From: Candidatus Vecturithrix granuli
Lineage (GTDB): Bacteria; Moduliflexota; Moduliflexia; Moduliflexales; Moduliflexaceae
Length of the DNA: 49,285 nt
Reading direction: 5' to 3'
NCBI GenBank assembly: GCA_000739535.1
Contig: DF820465.1
Coordinates: 153,123-202,407 of the forward strand
Each line of letters begins with the position of its first letter. Position 1 is the first letter of the stretch. The notes beneath the pieces were generated by a model, which was not told where the DNA came from, did no database searches, and was given only the letters and a program-made list of their open reading frames with translations. Positions 34,756-44,212 of this stretch are shown piece by piece. The position numbers were made by a program, and so were the translations under genes.

Positions 34756-35067
34756 TCACCCTTCCGCCTCAATTTGCTGGATAGCCGCTTCAGGGGTCAA
34801 GCCCTGTTGGTAATAATAAATTGGCCAATCTTCAGAATAGCGTCCGCTGCGCGGCACTTCTGCCTGGCCGCGCTGTTGATACAACCGTTCAAGCTGGAGA
34901 TACCAGGCAAAAAAGCTAATCGGTTGGGTTTGATACGTTCGGCAACCTGAACAAATGTGGATTTGTGGCGTAATTTCGACATGATCATGATCTTCTTCAG
35001 GCAAAAATTGTGCGTGACAAATATTGCACTCAATCTCTGTCTGGCCGTTTGCGAGTAATACGATCAT
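34756..35067 (-). CDS. Small zinc-ribbon-like protein, unknown
   Basis: 103 residues. Two cysteine pairs, CNIC and CSGC, about 23 residues apart with an acidic/His stretch (EEDHDHVE) between, look like a zinc ribbon. The rest is Tyr/Gln-rich (YQTQPISFFAWYLQLERLYQQRG) and ends in EAAIQQIEAEG. No family recognised. It is probably cytosolic. The ORF lies in a fragment-rich region but looks intact. Confidence 0.6.
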   Translation of the reverse strand: MIVLLANGQTEIECNICHAQFLPEEDHDHVEITPQIHICSGCRTYQTQPISFFAWYLQLERLYQQRGQAEVPRSGRYSEDWPIYYYQQGLTPEAAIQQIEAEG

Positions 35068-35162
35068 TAAAATATTTCCCCCATGTAAATCATCGTGACG
35101 CGCGCAAAGACGAGCTTTGCAACTCCTGTTTTTTTCTTCCTTCCCTTTTTTGATTTTCTTTC

Positions 35163-35232
35163 GTGTCTGCCTGTGGCAGGCAGGCGAGTGTCACATTCGT
35201 TGTATTTGTGCCTGCCTGTGCAAGACAGGTCA
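35163..35232. repeat. TGCCTGCCTGTG-type short repeats
   Basis: GTCTGCCTGTGGCAGGCAGGC and TGCCTGCCTGTGCAAGACAGG form overlapping hairpins in the gap between two minus-strand genes. Confidence 0.5.
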
Positions 35233-35245
35233 TTCGATGACTCTT

Positions 35246-35720
35246 TTACTCATTGCTGTATAGAGGAAAATTGATGATAAACTGACAGCCTGACTGATCA
35301 ATATTCTCGACCGAGATTGTCCCGTGATATTTTCTGATAATGCCATAACTCACTGATAACCCCAGTCCAAGATTATCTTCGTGTCCTTTTTTGGTAGAAT
35401 AAAAAGGAAGAAAAATATCGCTCAGGTTCTCAGCTTGAATGCCAGGCCCTGTATCTGTAAAGGTCATTTGCACAAAGCTGTTCCCATTCAGAGGAATTTG
35501 GGTTGTTCCGATAAAAATTTCTCCGCCTGAGGGCATGGCCTCAAAACTGTTTTTTAACAAATTTAACATCACTTGTTTGATTTCATTTTTGTTGGCATGA
35601 ATGGCAATCTCGTTGTCAGACGGTGTAAAGTGAATCGTAATGTTTTTGTGTTTTGCGCTATGTTTTATCAGAGTAAGAATATTCCGAATCAAGGCATTCA
35701 GAGCGATTTCCTCAATTCCG
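35246..35720 (-). pseudogene. Histidine kinase, C-terminal ATPase-domain fragment
   Basis: The frame from about 35720 encodes GGIEEIALNALIRNILTLIKHSAKHKN, then NLLKNSFEAMPSGG (N box), DTGPGI and GLGLSVSYGI: a HATPase_c domain of the NtrB/ZraS type. The H-box domain and sensor are missing. The frame runs into the unrelated gene at 35698 with a different reading frame, so the 5' part was lost by rearrangement. Without a phospho-acceptor histidine it cannot act as a kinase on its own. Confidence 0.75.
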
Positions 35721-36231
35721 CCTGTTCTTGGGCTTTTATCAGATCAACATAGTTATCAAACGCATGTTTATAGGCCGTGACCGCCGCCAACGTCTCCGCG
35801 ACGCGCTTGAGATCACCTTCCGACTTGAAACGCGCCTTCAGATATTCTCCCAGGGTGAGGGTGAGAATCTTTGTAATGCGATCTTCAACCAATTCCCTGT
35901 AATCAACGTTTTTGGAGATAATGACCTCTTTTTCGTTCATACGGGCATCGAGCAGCCATTTATTCATCAGATTGGCATAATCAGCCACTTTCAGTTTGTC
36001 ATCAAGCTCAATCTTAAAGGCTGTCTGAATCTTGTCAAACTGCACCATTTGATTCGTTCTAATTGCTTCCATCGCCTCTTTTGCGGTGCGCTTCAATTTT
36101 TTCAGGTCAAGTTTCATCTGCGTGAGTTGATAACGAGAAAACGCGGCCAAAAATTCTTTATATTTTTGCAACACTTCATCAGCCAGACGTTTATTGGAAA
36201 CGCCGATTATTTTTTCAATGGGAGGCGACAT
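35698..36231 (-). CDS. Unknown helical protein, possibly a gene fragment
   Basis: 177 residues, predicted to be almost all helix and highly charged (KKLKRTAKEAMEAIRTNQ, ARFKSEGDLKRVAETLAAV). No family recognised, no membrane segment. The first codons (MSPP) come from antisense of the solute-binding protein fragment next door. The last codons overlap the kinase fragment in another frame. The true protein may therefore be cut at both ends. Coding-like composition argues that it is or was a gene. Confidence 0.45.
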   Translation of the reverse strand: MSPPIEKIIGVSNKRLADEVLQKYKEFLAAFSRYQLTQMKLDLKKLKRTAKEAMEAIRTNQMVQFDKIQTAFKIELDDKLKVADYANLMNKWLLDARMNEKEVIISKNVDYRELVEDRITKILTLTLGEYLKARFKSEGDLKRVAETLAAVTAYKHAFDNYVDLIKAQEQAELRKSL

Positions 36232-36955
36232 CTGGTACCCCCGGGGAGGAAAAATTTATGGCATTCTGAATAGTGAGATCAATGCAAAAGCCATGGTATG
36301 GAATAAACGTATGCTGCAATACCAGCCGCCGGATGCCATAAACTATGGAATTAGTGAGAATATGGAGGTGTTTGCTGAAGGAAAAGTGGCGACTGCGCTA
36401 CAATGGGCGGCCGTGGGGCTTGCGATGATCACCCCGGAAAATGAGCATAATGTCATTGTTGTACCTCCGCCCGGATTCACCCAGAAGGATGGATCGTTGA
36501 AACGAATTTATCCTATGGGGGGACAGCCCTGGGTGATTAATGCATTTAATGATGAGGCGCATAAGCGGGTAGCGATTGACTTCCTGAAATGGTGGTATCT
36601 ACCTGAAATCCAGATTGAATTCGCCAAAGGCGGCGGCAACCCTGCGGTCAAGGCGACGCTGGAGATGCCGGGCTTTGACGATATTCAACCCTGGTTCCGG
36701 GCCATGAAGTATATGCTGAATCAGCACCGGGCGCGTGATTTCTGGCATGATCCCAAGTATGCTGAATTATTGGCCGTTCAGCAGGATGCATTTAGAGCTT
36801 ATGTGACCGGGCAGATCGATGACCCCGAGCAATCGCTTGAATATGCGGCCTGTCACCAGCAAAAAATCTTGTTTGAATCAGGAAAAAGCCAGTTGGCTCC
36901 TCCTGAATCATGTATCAACACGAGCCTGAACTTGTTAACAACACAAGAGAAATGA
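36205..36955 (+). pseudogene. ABC solute-binding protein (family 1), C-terminal fragment
   Basis: From about 36215 the frame reads SMGGDIWYPRGGKIYGILNS, then EGKVATALQWAAVG and YPMGGQPWVINAF, then FLKWWYLPEIQIEFAKGGG. This is the C-terminal half of a sugar-type (family 1) solute-binding protein. No signal peptide or N-terminal lobe is present; upstream sequence belongs to the minus-strand unknown gene. About 240 residues of an expected 420-550 remain. It is convergent with dhaK. Confidence 0.8.
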
Positions 36956-36969
36956 ATGACGTTGAAAAA

Positions 36970-37971
36970 TTAAGGATGAAGGATCGTAAGATACGGAGAA
37001 TCGCATGGAGCGTCCCACAGGCGGAGCAGTTCTTGATCCATGCGTGCGATAAACATCTGAAAACCGGCCTGTTCCTGGGTTGTGATGATCTCGCCAATCA
37101 GACTACGGGCGATAGTGATCTGCTTTTCAGTCAGAATCTGGCTCATTCGTCTGAAAATAATAAACAGTTCCATCAAAGTTGTTGCACCGGCCCCATTTAA
37201 AATGACAAGCAGCGTTTCCCCAGATGTGACCTGAAGATCGTCGAGTAATTGTCCCAGAAGGATTTCTGCTGTTTTATCAGCAGTTGTCAGGTTCATCTGC
37301 TGCGCCCCGGCTTCTCCGTGAGATCCCATTCCGATCAGCATTTCATGTTCGCCGATCTCGAAAAAGGGAGTGCCCAGAACAGGATGGGTTCCTGGCGATA
37401 ATGCCACTGCGAGCGTACACATATTCTGGCTAAAACGCTCAGTCATCTGATAAATCTCCTCAAGGTTCTTTCCCTCTTCGGCAGCAGCTCCAGCCACTTT
37501 ATATAACGGGAGAAAACCAACAAGGCCGCGTCGCTCCTCTGGTTTATTGCGGGGTCCTGAGGCAATATCTTCATGATTCAAAATCATTTTGACATTCAAT
37601 CCTTCTTTTTTCACCAGTTCCATCGTCAGCTTTGCCGTTAACACATCACTGGCATGATTACCGACCACGAATAACACACCGGCGCCTCTTTCTGCTATTT
37701 TAATGGCATCCAGACAGCGTTGCGGATGGGGAGCAATAAAAATATCCCCAGGGACGCAGACATCAAGTAATCCCATTCCGACATAGCCTATGTGTCCGGG
37801 TTCATGACCAGTGCCTCCGAGGGAAACGATTCCCACCTTTCCCTCGGATTTCGGAATAGCTCGCATCACTAAATAGTCGCCTTCCAACGCAATTTTATTC
37901 GGAAAAGCCAGGGCATACCCCTCTAACAATTCTTTGACAATATTTTCAGGGTCATTGATAAACTTTTTCAT
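36970..37971 (-). CDS. dhaK: Dihydroxyacetone kinase subunit DhaK-like
   Basis: 333 residues, full DhaK length. SLGGTGHEPGHIGYVG and IGMGSHGEAG carry the substrate-site histidines, the latter the one that forms the hemiaminal with the ketose carbonyl. No DhaL ATP-binding subunit or PTS-linked DhaM is encoded nearby, so the partner must lie elsewhere. With the SIS isomerase and SorC regulator upstream on the same strand it forms a likely operon for a three- or four-carbon ketose such as dihydroxyacetone or erythrulose. The exact substrate is not resolved. Confidence 0.92.
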   Translation of the reverse strand: MKKFINDPENIVKELLEGYALAFPNKIALEGDYLVMRAIPKSEGKVGIVSLGGTGHEPGHIGYVGMGLLDVCVPGDIFIAPHPQRCLDAIKIAERGAGVLFVVGNHASDVLTAKLTMELVKKEGLNVKMILNHEDIASGPRNKPEERRGLVGFLPLYKVAGAAAEEGKNLEEIYQMTERFSQNMCTLAVALSPGTHPVLGTPFFEIGEHEMLIGMGSHGEAGAQQMNLTTADKTAEILLGQLLDDLQVTSGETLLVILNGAGATTLMELFIIFRRMSQILTEKQITIARSLIGEIITTQEQAGFQMFIARMDQELLRLWDAPCDSPYLTILHP

Positions 37972-38091
37972 CGGCTTTTATTGTCAAAACCGAGCTTTGA
38001 CACTCCTGCATGTGATCTGGTACTAAAGATGTTGACGGCAAAATCGGACAGATTGCACAATGTTCTCGTGAACCTACTCAGTAGAACAGGA

Positions 38092-38658
38092 TTATTCCAG
38101 ATTGGTATGGCGCTGACGCATCTCTTCCGCTGTCTGTTGCATCTTATCTCTCAACATGAGAGAAATCAGATCGAAAAATATCAATTGTGCCGCTTCATAG
38201 AGACTGCCCATTGGTAAAATGCTCACATTGCCACCCTGATCATTTGCCATTGTTTGCGCGGGGATATAAATTACTACATCAGCTTGCCTGGGAGCATTTC
38301 CCTCGGGTTGAGCAGTCACGACCATTGTACGCGCGCCAGCCTTTTTGGCAACACCCATTAACGCCAAAACCGTGGAAAATTGTCCCGGACCGGCGCTGGT
38401 AAACAGTAAGTCTCCAGTTCCTACCGGAGGAGTGGTCATGTCTCCTACCATAGACGCATCTAATCCCAGATGCATTAAACGCATACAGAGGGCTTTCATC
38501 ATCAAACCTTCTCGCCCTACTCCGTAACAAGCAATTCGTTTTGCTGCTAAAATTTCAGCGCACATCGTTTCAGCCGTCGCGGCTGAAATGTGAGAACACA
38601 CAACTCCAACATCTTTTAATGCCATTTCTGCCATCTGATGAAAGCCTATTTGATTCAT
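38092..38658 (-). CDS. SIS-domain sugar isomerase, HxlB-like
   Basis: 188 residues with a single SIS fold: ACYGVGREG (phosphosugar loop), LLFTSAGPG and VVTAQPEG match the SIS pattern of 6-phospho-3-hexuloisomerase (HxlB) and similar proteins, which are this length. It would isomerise a phosphosugar in the cytosol. It lies 120 bp upstream of dhaK and 74 bp downstream of the SorC gene, same strand. A clear AAGGAGG ribosome site precedes the ATG. Confidence 0.87.
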   Translation of the reverse strand: MNQIGFHQMAEMALKDVGVVCSHISAATAETMCAEILAAKRIACYGVGREGLMMKALCMRLMHLGLDASMVGDMTTPPVGTGDLLFTSAGPGQFSTVLALMGVAKKAGARTMVVTAQPEGNAPRQADVVIYIPAQTMANDQGGNVSILPMGSLYEAAQLIFFDLISLMLRDKMQQTAEEMRQRHTNLE

Positions 38659-38732
38659 AGAAACCTCCTTGTTATAGGTGTTTTGTATAGTGAATATAGA
38701 GACATTTCATTGTCAAGACAAAAATGATTGCT

Positions 38733-39680
38733 TCAACCTCTCTCTTCTACTCCATACTGAATTAATTCACTGGCGGTCGCATCGTCAATCACCAGATGCG
38801 TGATGATACCAGTTTTCAAGACTCCTCGCATGGATCTGAGTTTTTCTTCACTGCCCCCGGCAACTAAAATAACCCTGGTACGGCGTAAATCTTCAAGGGG
38901 AATTCGAATTACAATATCGTTTGGGCTTGCGATAAATTCACCATGTTCATCATAATAATAAGTTGCAATCATCCCCACAGCTTTTCGTTCCTTCAGTAAA
39001 TTCCCAAAACGCGCGGCCGTAGCTTGATCGGGGACTGACGGGTACACTCCTAAACCGAGGATCACAGCGTCTAGAGTTGACCATGATTGCAATATTTCGC
39101 GATATTCTTGTGTGTTTTCGAACAATTCTTTATTTTCTAAGGTTGTTGGAAAAGCTGGCGCATGCAAATAATGAGGGGTGTAGCCAGTTTTTTCTGCAAA
39201 AATTCTTGTGAGTTCATTGGATTGATACCATTTGAGTTCACTAGGCGCTGTTCCAATAACCGGACAGACGATTCCTTTGGGATATTTCCCCATTTTTAAC
39301 GGCTTGAGTTCATCTACCAGGCAGCCTATGGTATAGCCCCACCCAATTCCAACTCGTTGAAGCGAGGGGAGAATTCTATCAATATAAAGGGCAGCCTGGG
39401 AAATGAGCACTTGCTGATCAAATTTCTTACCTGTAAAACCTGAAGGAACGATCACCCCTCCCTGTAAATTAAACATCATTGAGAGTTGATCAAGCAGCAG
39501 AGCATTCGTGCCGATAGGGGACTTAATCTCGATTTTGACAATTCCCAACATCCTGGCTTCAGCAAGCAGTTTACTGACAGCGGGTCGAGAGATTTTCATT
39601 TTCTTCGCAATTTCGAGCTGAGTGAGATTTTGTTCGTAATACAGTTTGCTCACTTCAACTAATTTTAATATTTCCTTCAT
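38733..39680 (-). CDS. SorC-family sugar-responsive transcriptional regulator
   Basis: 315 residues, usual SorC/DeoR-effector length. The N-terminal helix-turn-helix (about 9-45) reads NLTQLEIAKKMKISRPAVSKLLAEA. The C-terminal sugar-binding domain has GIGWGYTIG, LGVYPSVPD and VILVAGGSEEKL, the phosphosugar-binding fold of this family. It probably controls the SIS-dhaK genes downstream and itself. No clear operator was identified. Confidence 0.92.
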   Translation of the reverse strand: MKEILKLVEVSKLYYEQNLTQLEIAKKMKISRPAVSKLLAEARMLGIVKIEIKSPIGTNALLLDQLSMMFNLQGGVIVPSGFTGKKFDQQVLISQAALYIDRILPSLQRVGIGWGYTIGCLVDELKPLKMGKYPKGIVCPVIGTAPSELKWYQSNELTRIFAEKTGYTPHYLHAPAFPTTLENKELFENTQEYREILQSWSTLDAVILGLGVYPSVPDQATAARFGNLLKERKAVGMIATYYYDEHGEFIASPNDIVIRIPLEDLRRTRVILVAGGSEEKLRSMRGVLKTGIITHLVIDDATASELIQYGVEERG

Positions 39681-39824
39681 ATTAAACCCTTTATTATTGG
39701 CGACTCGAAATCACACCATGTTCGTGAAATCATTCAGACCCCCTCTGTAAATTTCTCTGAAACCAGTCTTGCACGAAGGCGATCATTACTTTACATTTCC
39801 GGCATCAAGATAGCATGTATATGA

Positions 39825-40199
39825 TTACAAATAATCATGATGTGCAAATTTATTATGCAATACTGTTAATTTTTCAAGATCGACAATTTCAAGACTACTG
39901 ATATCCTTCCCCAAAAATCGGGTCACAGCTTCAAAAAAATGCGTTTCTCGGAAAACATGCGCCAGTTGTCCCATCGTCAATCTATCAACGTCTCCGCTCT
40001 GCCTGCTTCGCTTCTGTACGGCATTTTGAACCTGATGTCTTGTGTTGTCATCAATCCGTTCTCCATACACCTGGGCGATGTGTCTCAAAGCTTGTTCAAT
40101 AATCAGTATGCATCTTGTGGCGCTGTCAGTATATTCATGCTTATGAAGTAAACGCTCAACATACTGGATTTTTTCATGAAAGTTTATAGAGGCGTCCAT
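39825..40199 (-). CDS. Small helical protein, possibly HEPN-like
   Basis: 124 residues from ATG 40199, preceded by GGGAGAGAG. All-helical in appearance: RCILIIEQALRHIAQVYG near the start and LTVLHNKFAHHDYL at the end. A C-terminal N-x-F-A-H next to an early basic helix recalls HEPN domains (R/N-x4-H). The arginine is a lysine here, so RNase activity is doubtful. No partner nucleotidyltransferase (MNT) or toxin-antitoxin mate is adjacent. Function unknown. Confidence 0.5.
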   Translation of the reverse strand: MDASINFHEKIQYVERLLHKHEYTDSATRCILIIEQALRHIAQVYGERIDDNTRHQVQNAVQKRSRQSGDVDRLTMGQLAHVFRETHFFEAVTRFLGKDISSLEIVDLEKLTVLHNKFAHHDYL

Positions 40200-40250
40200 A
40201 AGTCTCTCTCCCATGAACAATTAAGAGTACAAACTTCAGTTTGTCGTCTT

Positions 40251-40365
40251 AGTAGTGGCTACCTTGTACATGATGACCGGTCGTCGAGCGGAGTCGAGAC
40301 GAGCACGCAGGCGTTCCCTTCGACTTCGCTCAGGGAACGTGCATCATGTACAGGATACCACTACC
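40251..40365. mobile_element. GGTAGTGG-ended element, 115 bp
   Basis: Ends AGTAGTGGCTACCTTGTAC and GTACAGGATACCACTACC, with inner GTCGAGCGGAGTCGAGAC and GTTCCCTTCGACTTCGCTC arms. An exact 8-bp target duplication GTCGTCTT lies at 40243-40250 and 40366-40373. The gap 40200-40604 holds no gene; short ACAAACTTCAGTTTGT repeats lie at 40229-40244. Confidence 0.82.
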
Positions 40366-40604
40366 GTCGTCTTATATCCAGATCTTGCAAGCTAAAGTTT
40401 ACACTCGGGTATGTCTGATGTTCATTCCGTGCGCGTGTCACCTTCGCGTTACTCGTGTCATTTGATGACTCCTTGCTAAAAACCGTACATTCACGTTTAC
40501 CCCTGTGATAACACATTGCAAGTTTTTTTCTGAATAAAAGATAAAATGCGAGAATGAGGATCAAGATTTTCTTGTTTTCTGCTTGACAAAAGGACCCAAC
40601 ATCA

Positions 40605-41180
40605 ATGAAGATCAAGATCGGTGAGTGTAGAGCAGATCAATGTCTCCGGCATCAGGAGAATCCGCTGTGGATAGAAATCCAATTTTCTGGAGTGCCAATC
40701 TGCATGAGGCCATTTACTCACCATCATTTCGAAGATATTATGGAAAAGCGACGAAAACATCCGCGCATCACCTGGAAAAAGTTTGATAAGCTCAAAACGA
40801 TTGAGGCCTTGAAAAAGATGGGGCCTCTTGATCCGGCTGAAATGCTGCCGGATTTAGGGACCTTTCTGGTTCAGAACGGCTATACCGGATTCTGTGAAAT
40901 GCCGTTTAACGAGGTGATGCTGCTTTCGCCCGCTGGAGAGGATACAGATGTCGTTTTCAGATCCCTGATCGAGCGCAAGATCTATTTGGGAACGCTCATC
41001 ATGTCTCAGGAGTTTGATGAAGTCAAAGCACAACTGATGCCAAACCGCTATATCAAAGTTATTGCGCGTGTCAGTCTGAAAGAACGCTTCATTTCCTCGG
41101 CCGGCGAAGATGTCATCCCGTTACGCGGCGAGTACGAAATCATTCCCCACGAAGAGATTTTTTATATGCCGACAGGATAA
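40605..41180 (+). CDS. Unknown 191-residue protein
   Basis: A mixed alpha/beta soluble protein. N-terminal KIKIGECRADQCLRHQ has two cysteines six residues apart (C8 and C14), followed by a His-rich THHHFED and a charged stretch (MEKRRKHPRITWKKFDK). The C-terminal half reads like a beta barrel (VVFRSLIERKIYLGTLIMS, IPLRGEYEIIP). No family recognised. It has a weak AAAGGAC ribosome site and no operon partner. Confidence 0.6.
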   Translation: MKIKIGECRADQCLRHQENPLWIEIQFSGVPICMRPFTHHHFEDIMEKRRKHPRITWKKFDKLKTIEALKKMGPLDPAEMLPDLGTFLVQNGYTGFCEMPFNEVMLLSPAGEDTDVVFRSLIERKIYLGTLIMSQEFDEVKAQLMPNRYIKVIARVSLKERFISSAGEDVIPLRGEYEIIPHEEIFYMPTG

Positions 41181-41253
41181 TAAATCCGCCAAACACGCGA
41201 AAAAAGAGCACATCGCTAAATTTTTTAGTTCACTTATAGCCTGAAAGCTATTT

Positions 41254-41336
41254 TTTGCCACAGAGCCACAGAGGACACAGAGATTCACCAGGGTGCTCTT
41301 CACATCTTCTCTGTGTGCTCTGTGGCTCTGTGGCAA
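41254..41336. repeat. Palindrome TTGCCACAGAGCCACAGAG
   Basis: Arms TTGCCACAGAGCCACAGAG and complement, with an inner ACACAGAGA/TCTCTGTGT pair, around a loop of about 25 nt. It lies between convergent genes, so it could also affect transcript ends. Confidence 0.7.
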
Positions 41337-41397
41337 ATTATCAGAACGCCAGAAATTTTTCGCGTATTTCGTGTATTTTGTTGGCTATTTCCATGCC

Positions 41398-43119
41398 TTA
41401 TAAGAGCGTAGTGGAATACAGAGTATAGTAGTATCCCCGCTGTTTGACGAGGCTGTCGTGGTTGCCGATTTCGATGATTTCGCCTTTGCGCAAAACAAGA
41501 ATCGTATCGGCTTTTTTCACGGTGGATAAGCGGTGCGCAATGATGATCGTGGTGCGGTCTTTGCTCAACGCTTCCATCGCCTTTTGAATTGACGCTTCCG
41601 ATTCCGAATCTAACGAGGACGTGGCTTCGTCGAAAATCAGAATCGGCGGATTTTTCAGAAAGACCCGGGCAATCGAAATCCGCTGCTTTTGCCCGCCTGA
41701 AAGTTTCACCCCGCGTTCACCGACATACGCGTCGAAGCCCTCGGGCAATTCCCGGATAAAGTCGTAAATATAGGCGCGCTGCGCGGCTTCGATGAGTTCC
41801 GCTTCAGTTGCATCAGGTTTGCCGTACAGAATGTTTTCGCGAATTGTCGCATCAAATAAAAACACATTTTGCTGCACAATGCCGATATGTTCCCGCAAAA
41901 ATCGTTGTTTCAAGTCCATGACATCATGACCGTCAATACAGATTTTCCCCTGCTGCGGTTCATAGAAACGCGGAATCAACGACACCACTGTTGATTTACC
42001 GGCTCCGGATTCGCCCACCATCGCAATCGTTTTGCCGGCCGGGACATTGAAGGAGACATTGCGTAAGACCCAATCCGGCGAAGACTGATATTTGAAGGTC
42101 ACGTCCATGAAGCTAATCTCACCTTTCACCGGTTCAAAGGTAGAGGCATGTTTGCGGTCCGTAATATCCGGTTCCACATCCATTAATTCAACAAAACGCC
42201 CAAAGGCTGCAAAGCCCTGCTGGAAATATTCGGCAAACATGTTCAGGCGTTTGATCGGATCCAGAATAAAGGTGACATAGAGCAGAAACGCCACCAGATC
42301 CGGCATGTCCAATTTCCCGTCATACATGAGAAACACGCCGACAGAAATCACCAGCAGATAATAGCCGTCAGCCAAAAAATTCATGCCCGTATAAAACACG
42401 GCCAACACGGCGTAGATGTGTTCTTTCGCAAATTTAAAGTGATGGTTGACGTCTTCGAATTTTTTCAGTTCCAGGGCTTCATTGGCGTAAGATTTGACTT
42501 CGCGGATGCCCTGCACGGAATTCTCGACCGAACTGTTAATATCCGCGATTTTTTTCAGCACGTTGTGAAATCCTGAGTGCATTTTCGTGCCATAAGAGAA
42601 CATCCACCAGATCATGATTGCCACGGGAATCAGGGTAATCAGGGCAAGCTGGACATTGATCGCAAACATAAAGCCAAAGGTCCCGACAATCATCAACGTG
42701 GAAATCAGAATATCTTCCGGGGCGTGATGGGCAATTTCAACAATCTGATTTAAATCCGTTGAAATGCGCGACATAATATGTCCGGTTTTGACGTTATCAA
42801 AATAGGAAAACGAGAGCTTTTGGATATGGCTGAACAATTCGGTGCGCATGTCGTATTCCATGCGCACGCCCAGAATATGCCCCCATTTGATGCGGATATA
42901 GGTGCTGACCGCTTTCACGACCATTAAACCAGCGCAGATTGAGAGGATCACGGTAATCATGCGCGTGTTCTGCGCCGGAAGATAGTCTTTTAACAAAATG
43001 CGCGTCAAGGCCGGAAATACGATAGACGCCACGGCAGCAATCACTGCCACGCCCATATCTAAAAGAAAGAGCGCGAGATGCGGGCGGTAATAGATGATAA
43101 AACGTTTCAGAGTTTTCAT
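41398..43119 (-). CDS. MsbA-like ABC exporter (fused permease-ATPase)
   Basis: 573 residues. An N-terminal six-helix membrane domain (about 10-300) precedes an ATPase with Walker A GESGAGKST, Q loop VQQNVFLFD, signature LSGGQKQR, Walker B ILIFDEAT and the switch histidine in IIAHRLST. It works as a homodimer or as half of a heterodimer and flips lipids, peptides or drugs. Substrate unknown. It lies downstream of the DUF523 gene but behind its terminator. Confidence 0.94.
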   Translation of the reverse strand: MKTLKRFIIYYRPHLALFLLDMGVAVIAAVASIVFPALTRILLKDYLPAQNTRMITVILSICAGLMVVKAVSTYIRIKWGHILGVRMEYDMRTELFSHIQKLSFSYFDNVKTGHIMSRISTDLNQIVEIAHHAPEDILISTLMIVGTFGFMFAINVQLALITLIPVAIMIWWMFSYGTKMHSGFHNVLKKIADINSSVENSVQGIREVKSYANEALELKKFEDVNHHFKFAKEHIYAVLAVFYTGMNFLADGYYLLVISVGVFLMYDGKLDMPDLVAFLLYVTFILDPIKRLNMFAEYFQQGFAAFGRFVELMDVEPDITDRKHASTFEPVKGEISFMDVTFKYQSSPDWVLRNVSFNVPAGKTIAMVGESGAGKSTVVSLIPRFYEPQQGKICIDGHDVMDLKQRFLREHIGIVQQNVFLFDATIRENILYGKPDATEAELIEAAQRAYIYDFIRELPEGFDAYVGERGVKLSGGQKQRISIARVFLKNPPILIFDEATSSLDSESEASIQKAMEALSKDRTTIIIAHRLSTVKKADTILVLRKGEIIEIGNHDSLVKQRGYYYTLYSTTLL

Positions 43120-43142
43120 ACTGTTGTTTTGAGTTTTAGCGT

Positions 43143-43175
43143 AAAAACCGGGTTTCTCGAAGAAACCCGGTTTTT
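43143..43175 (-). terminator. Terminator (CCGGG type)
   Basis: AAAAACCGGGTTTCT/AGAAACCCGGTTTTT between the stop of the DUF523 gene and the start of the ABC exporter. Near-copy of the hairpin at 21872. Confidence 0.8.
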
Positions 43176-43184
43176 GTTAGGATT

Positions 43185-44153
43185 TCATAATTTTCGCCCT
43201 TTGCCGGAGTCGGTAATCTCCACCAGTTCGTGCGGATATGGCTCCATAAAGGTCTGGGTGAGCAAATAAGTGTTGTCATACTTAATGGCCCAGGCGCGCA
43301 GCACGTGCAGCACCGCGCTCAGCGGAATACGTTCATCCCGGTATTCTTCCAGGCTTTCCAGGAAAAATTGTTTTTCCTCTTTTGACAGCACTTCTTTAAA
43401 ACCTCCGAAGGCGTGCATTAACACGTTAATCATGGCGGTAAATTTCGGTATGCTGGCGAGCGCGAGTTTCAGGTGATGTTCATACGCGCTGACCACGGCA
43501 TCAAACCCGCTCTGCTCCTGATTGGCGACGATCTTGCCCAGGGCGCGCATCTGCGTTTGATTGTAGCCCATCAGCATCAATTTATGGGTGGTATGAAAAT
43601 CAATCAGCGCTTTCATGCTTCCGCTTTTTTTGACCTCACGTAAGCGGGCAAAGGTGAAGAGTCTGGTCAAAAAATTTTCACGAATTGTGAAATTGCGCAG
43701 CCGCCCTTCATCTTCGACCGGCAGACCGTTAAAGCGTTTGAGCACTTCGCCGCCGAAAAAGCCGCTGCCTTTGAACGTGCGCGACACATTGTCAAAGCCC
43801 GGATAGATTTTCACGTCTTGCGTGCCACACGAAGGCGACCGGCTTTTCAAGAAAAACCCGTCAACCTCAGTCAGCGAATTCAGGAAACTCTCCACAAAGG
43901 TTTCCATTTCTTGTGTGACATCCCGTCCGGTCGCTGGCTGATAGAGGCGATTTTTGCCTTCAACCGTCACAATCCGGATCGGTTTACGCGGAATGCCCAG
44001 GCCGATTTCGACTTCAGGACATACCGGGCGAAATTCCACAAATTCTTGAAAGCGCGGCACAAAGGGATTCTCAATGGTTTGTCCATCGTAGCGGCAATGG
44101 GCAAAGCCCAGACATTTACTGACAACGACGATAGGTTTCGGAAATTTTTCCAT
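43185..44153 (-). CDS. DUF523-DUF1722 protein (YbgA-type)
   Basis: 322 residues. The N-terminal half is DUF523: VVVSKCLGFAHCRYDG, VCPEVEIGLGIPR and SRSPSCGTQDVKIY, with conserved cysteines. The C-terminal half is DUF1722: KLMLMGYNQTQMRALGKIV. The fusion matches E. coli YbgA-like proteins, often near DNA repair photolyase genes, though none is seen here. Its biochemical role is not established, although the cysteines suggest metal or thiol chemistry. The gene looks intact. Confidence 0.93.
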   Translation of the reverse strand: MEKFPKPIVVVSKCLGFAHCRYDGQTIENPFVPRFQEFVEFRPVCPEVEIGLGIPRKPIRIVTVEGKNRLYQPATGRDVTQEMETFVESFLNSLTEVDGFFLKSRSPSCGTQDVKIYPGFDNVSRTFKGSGFFGGEVLKRFNGLPVEDEGRLRNFTIRENFLTRLFTFARLREVKKSGSMKALIDFHTTHKLMLMGYNQTQMRALGKIVANQEQSGFDAVVSAYEHHLKLALASIPKFTAMINVLMHAFGGFKEVLSKEEKQFFLESLEEYRDERIPLSAVLHVLRAWAIKYDNTYLLTQTFMEPYPHELVEITDSGKGRKL

Positions 44154-44212
44154 AATCTTATTATTCGAAGTTTTAAGTCAGGGGTAAACCATTATTCGGC
44201 AATTTATGAAGG

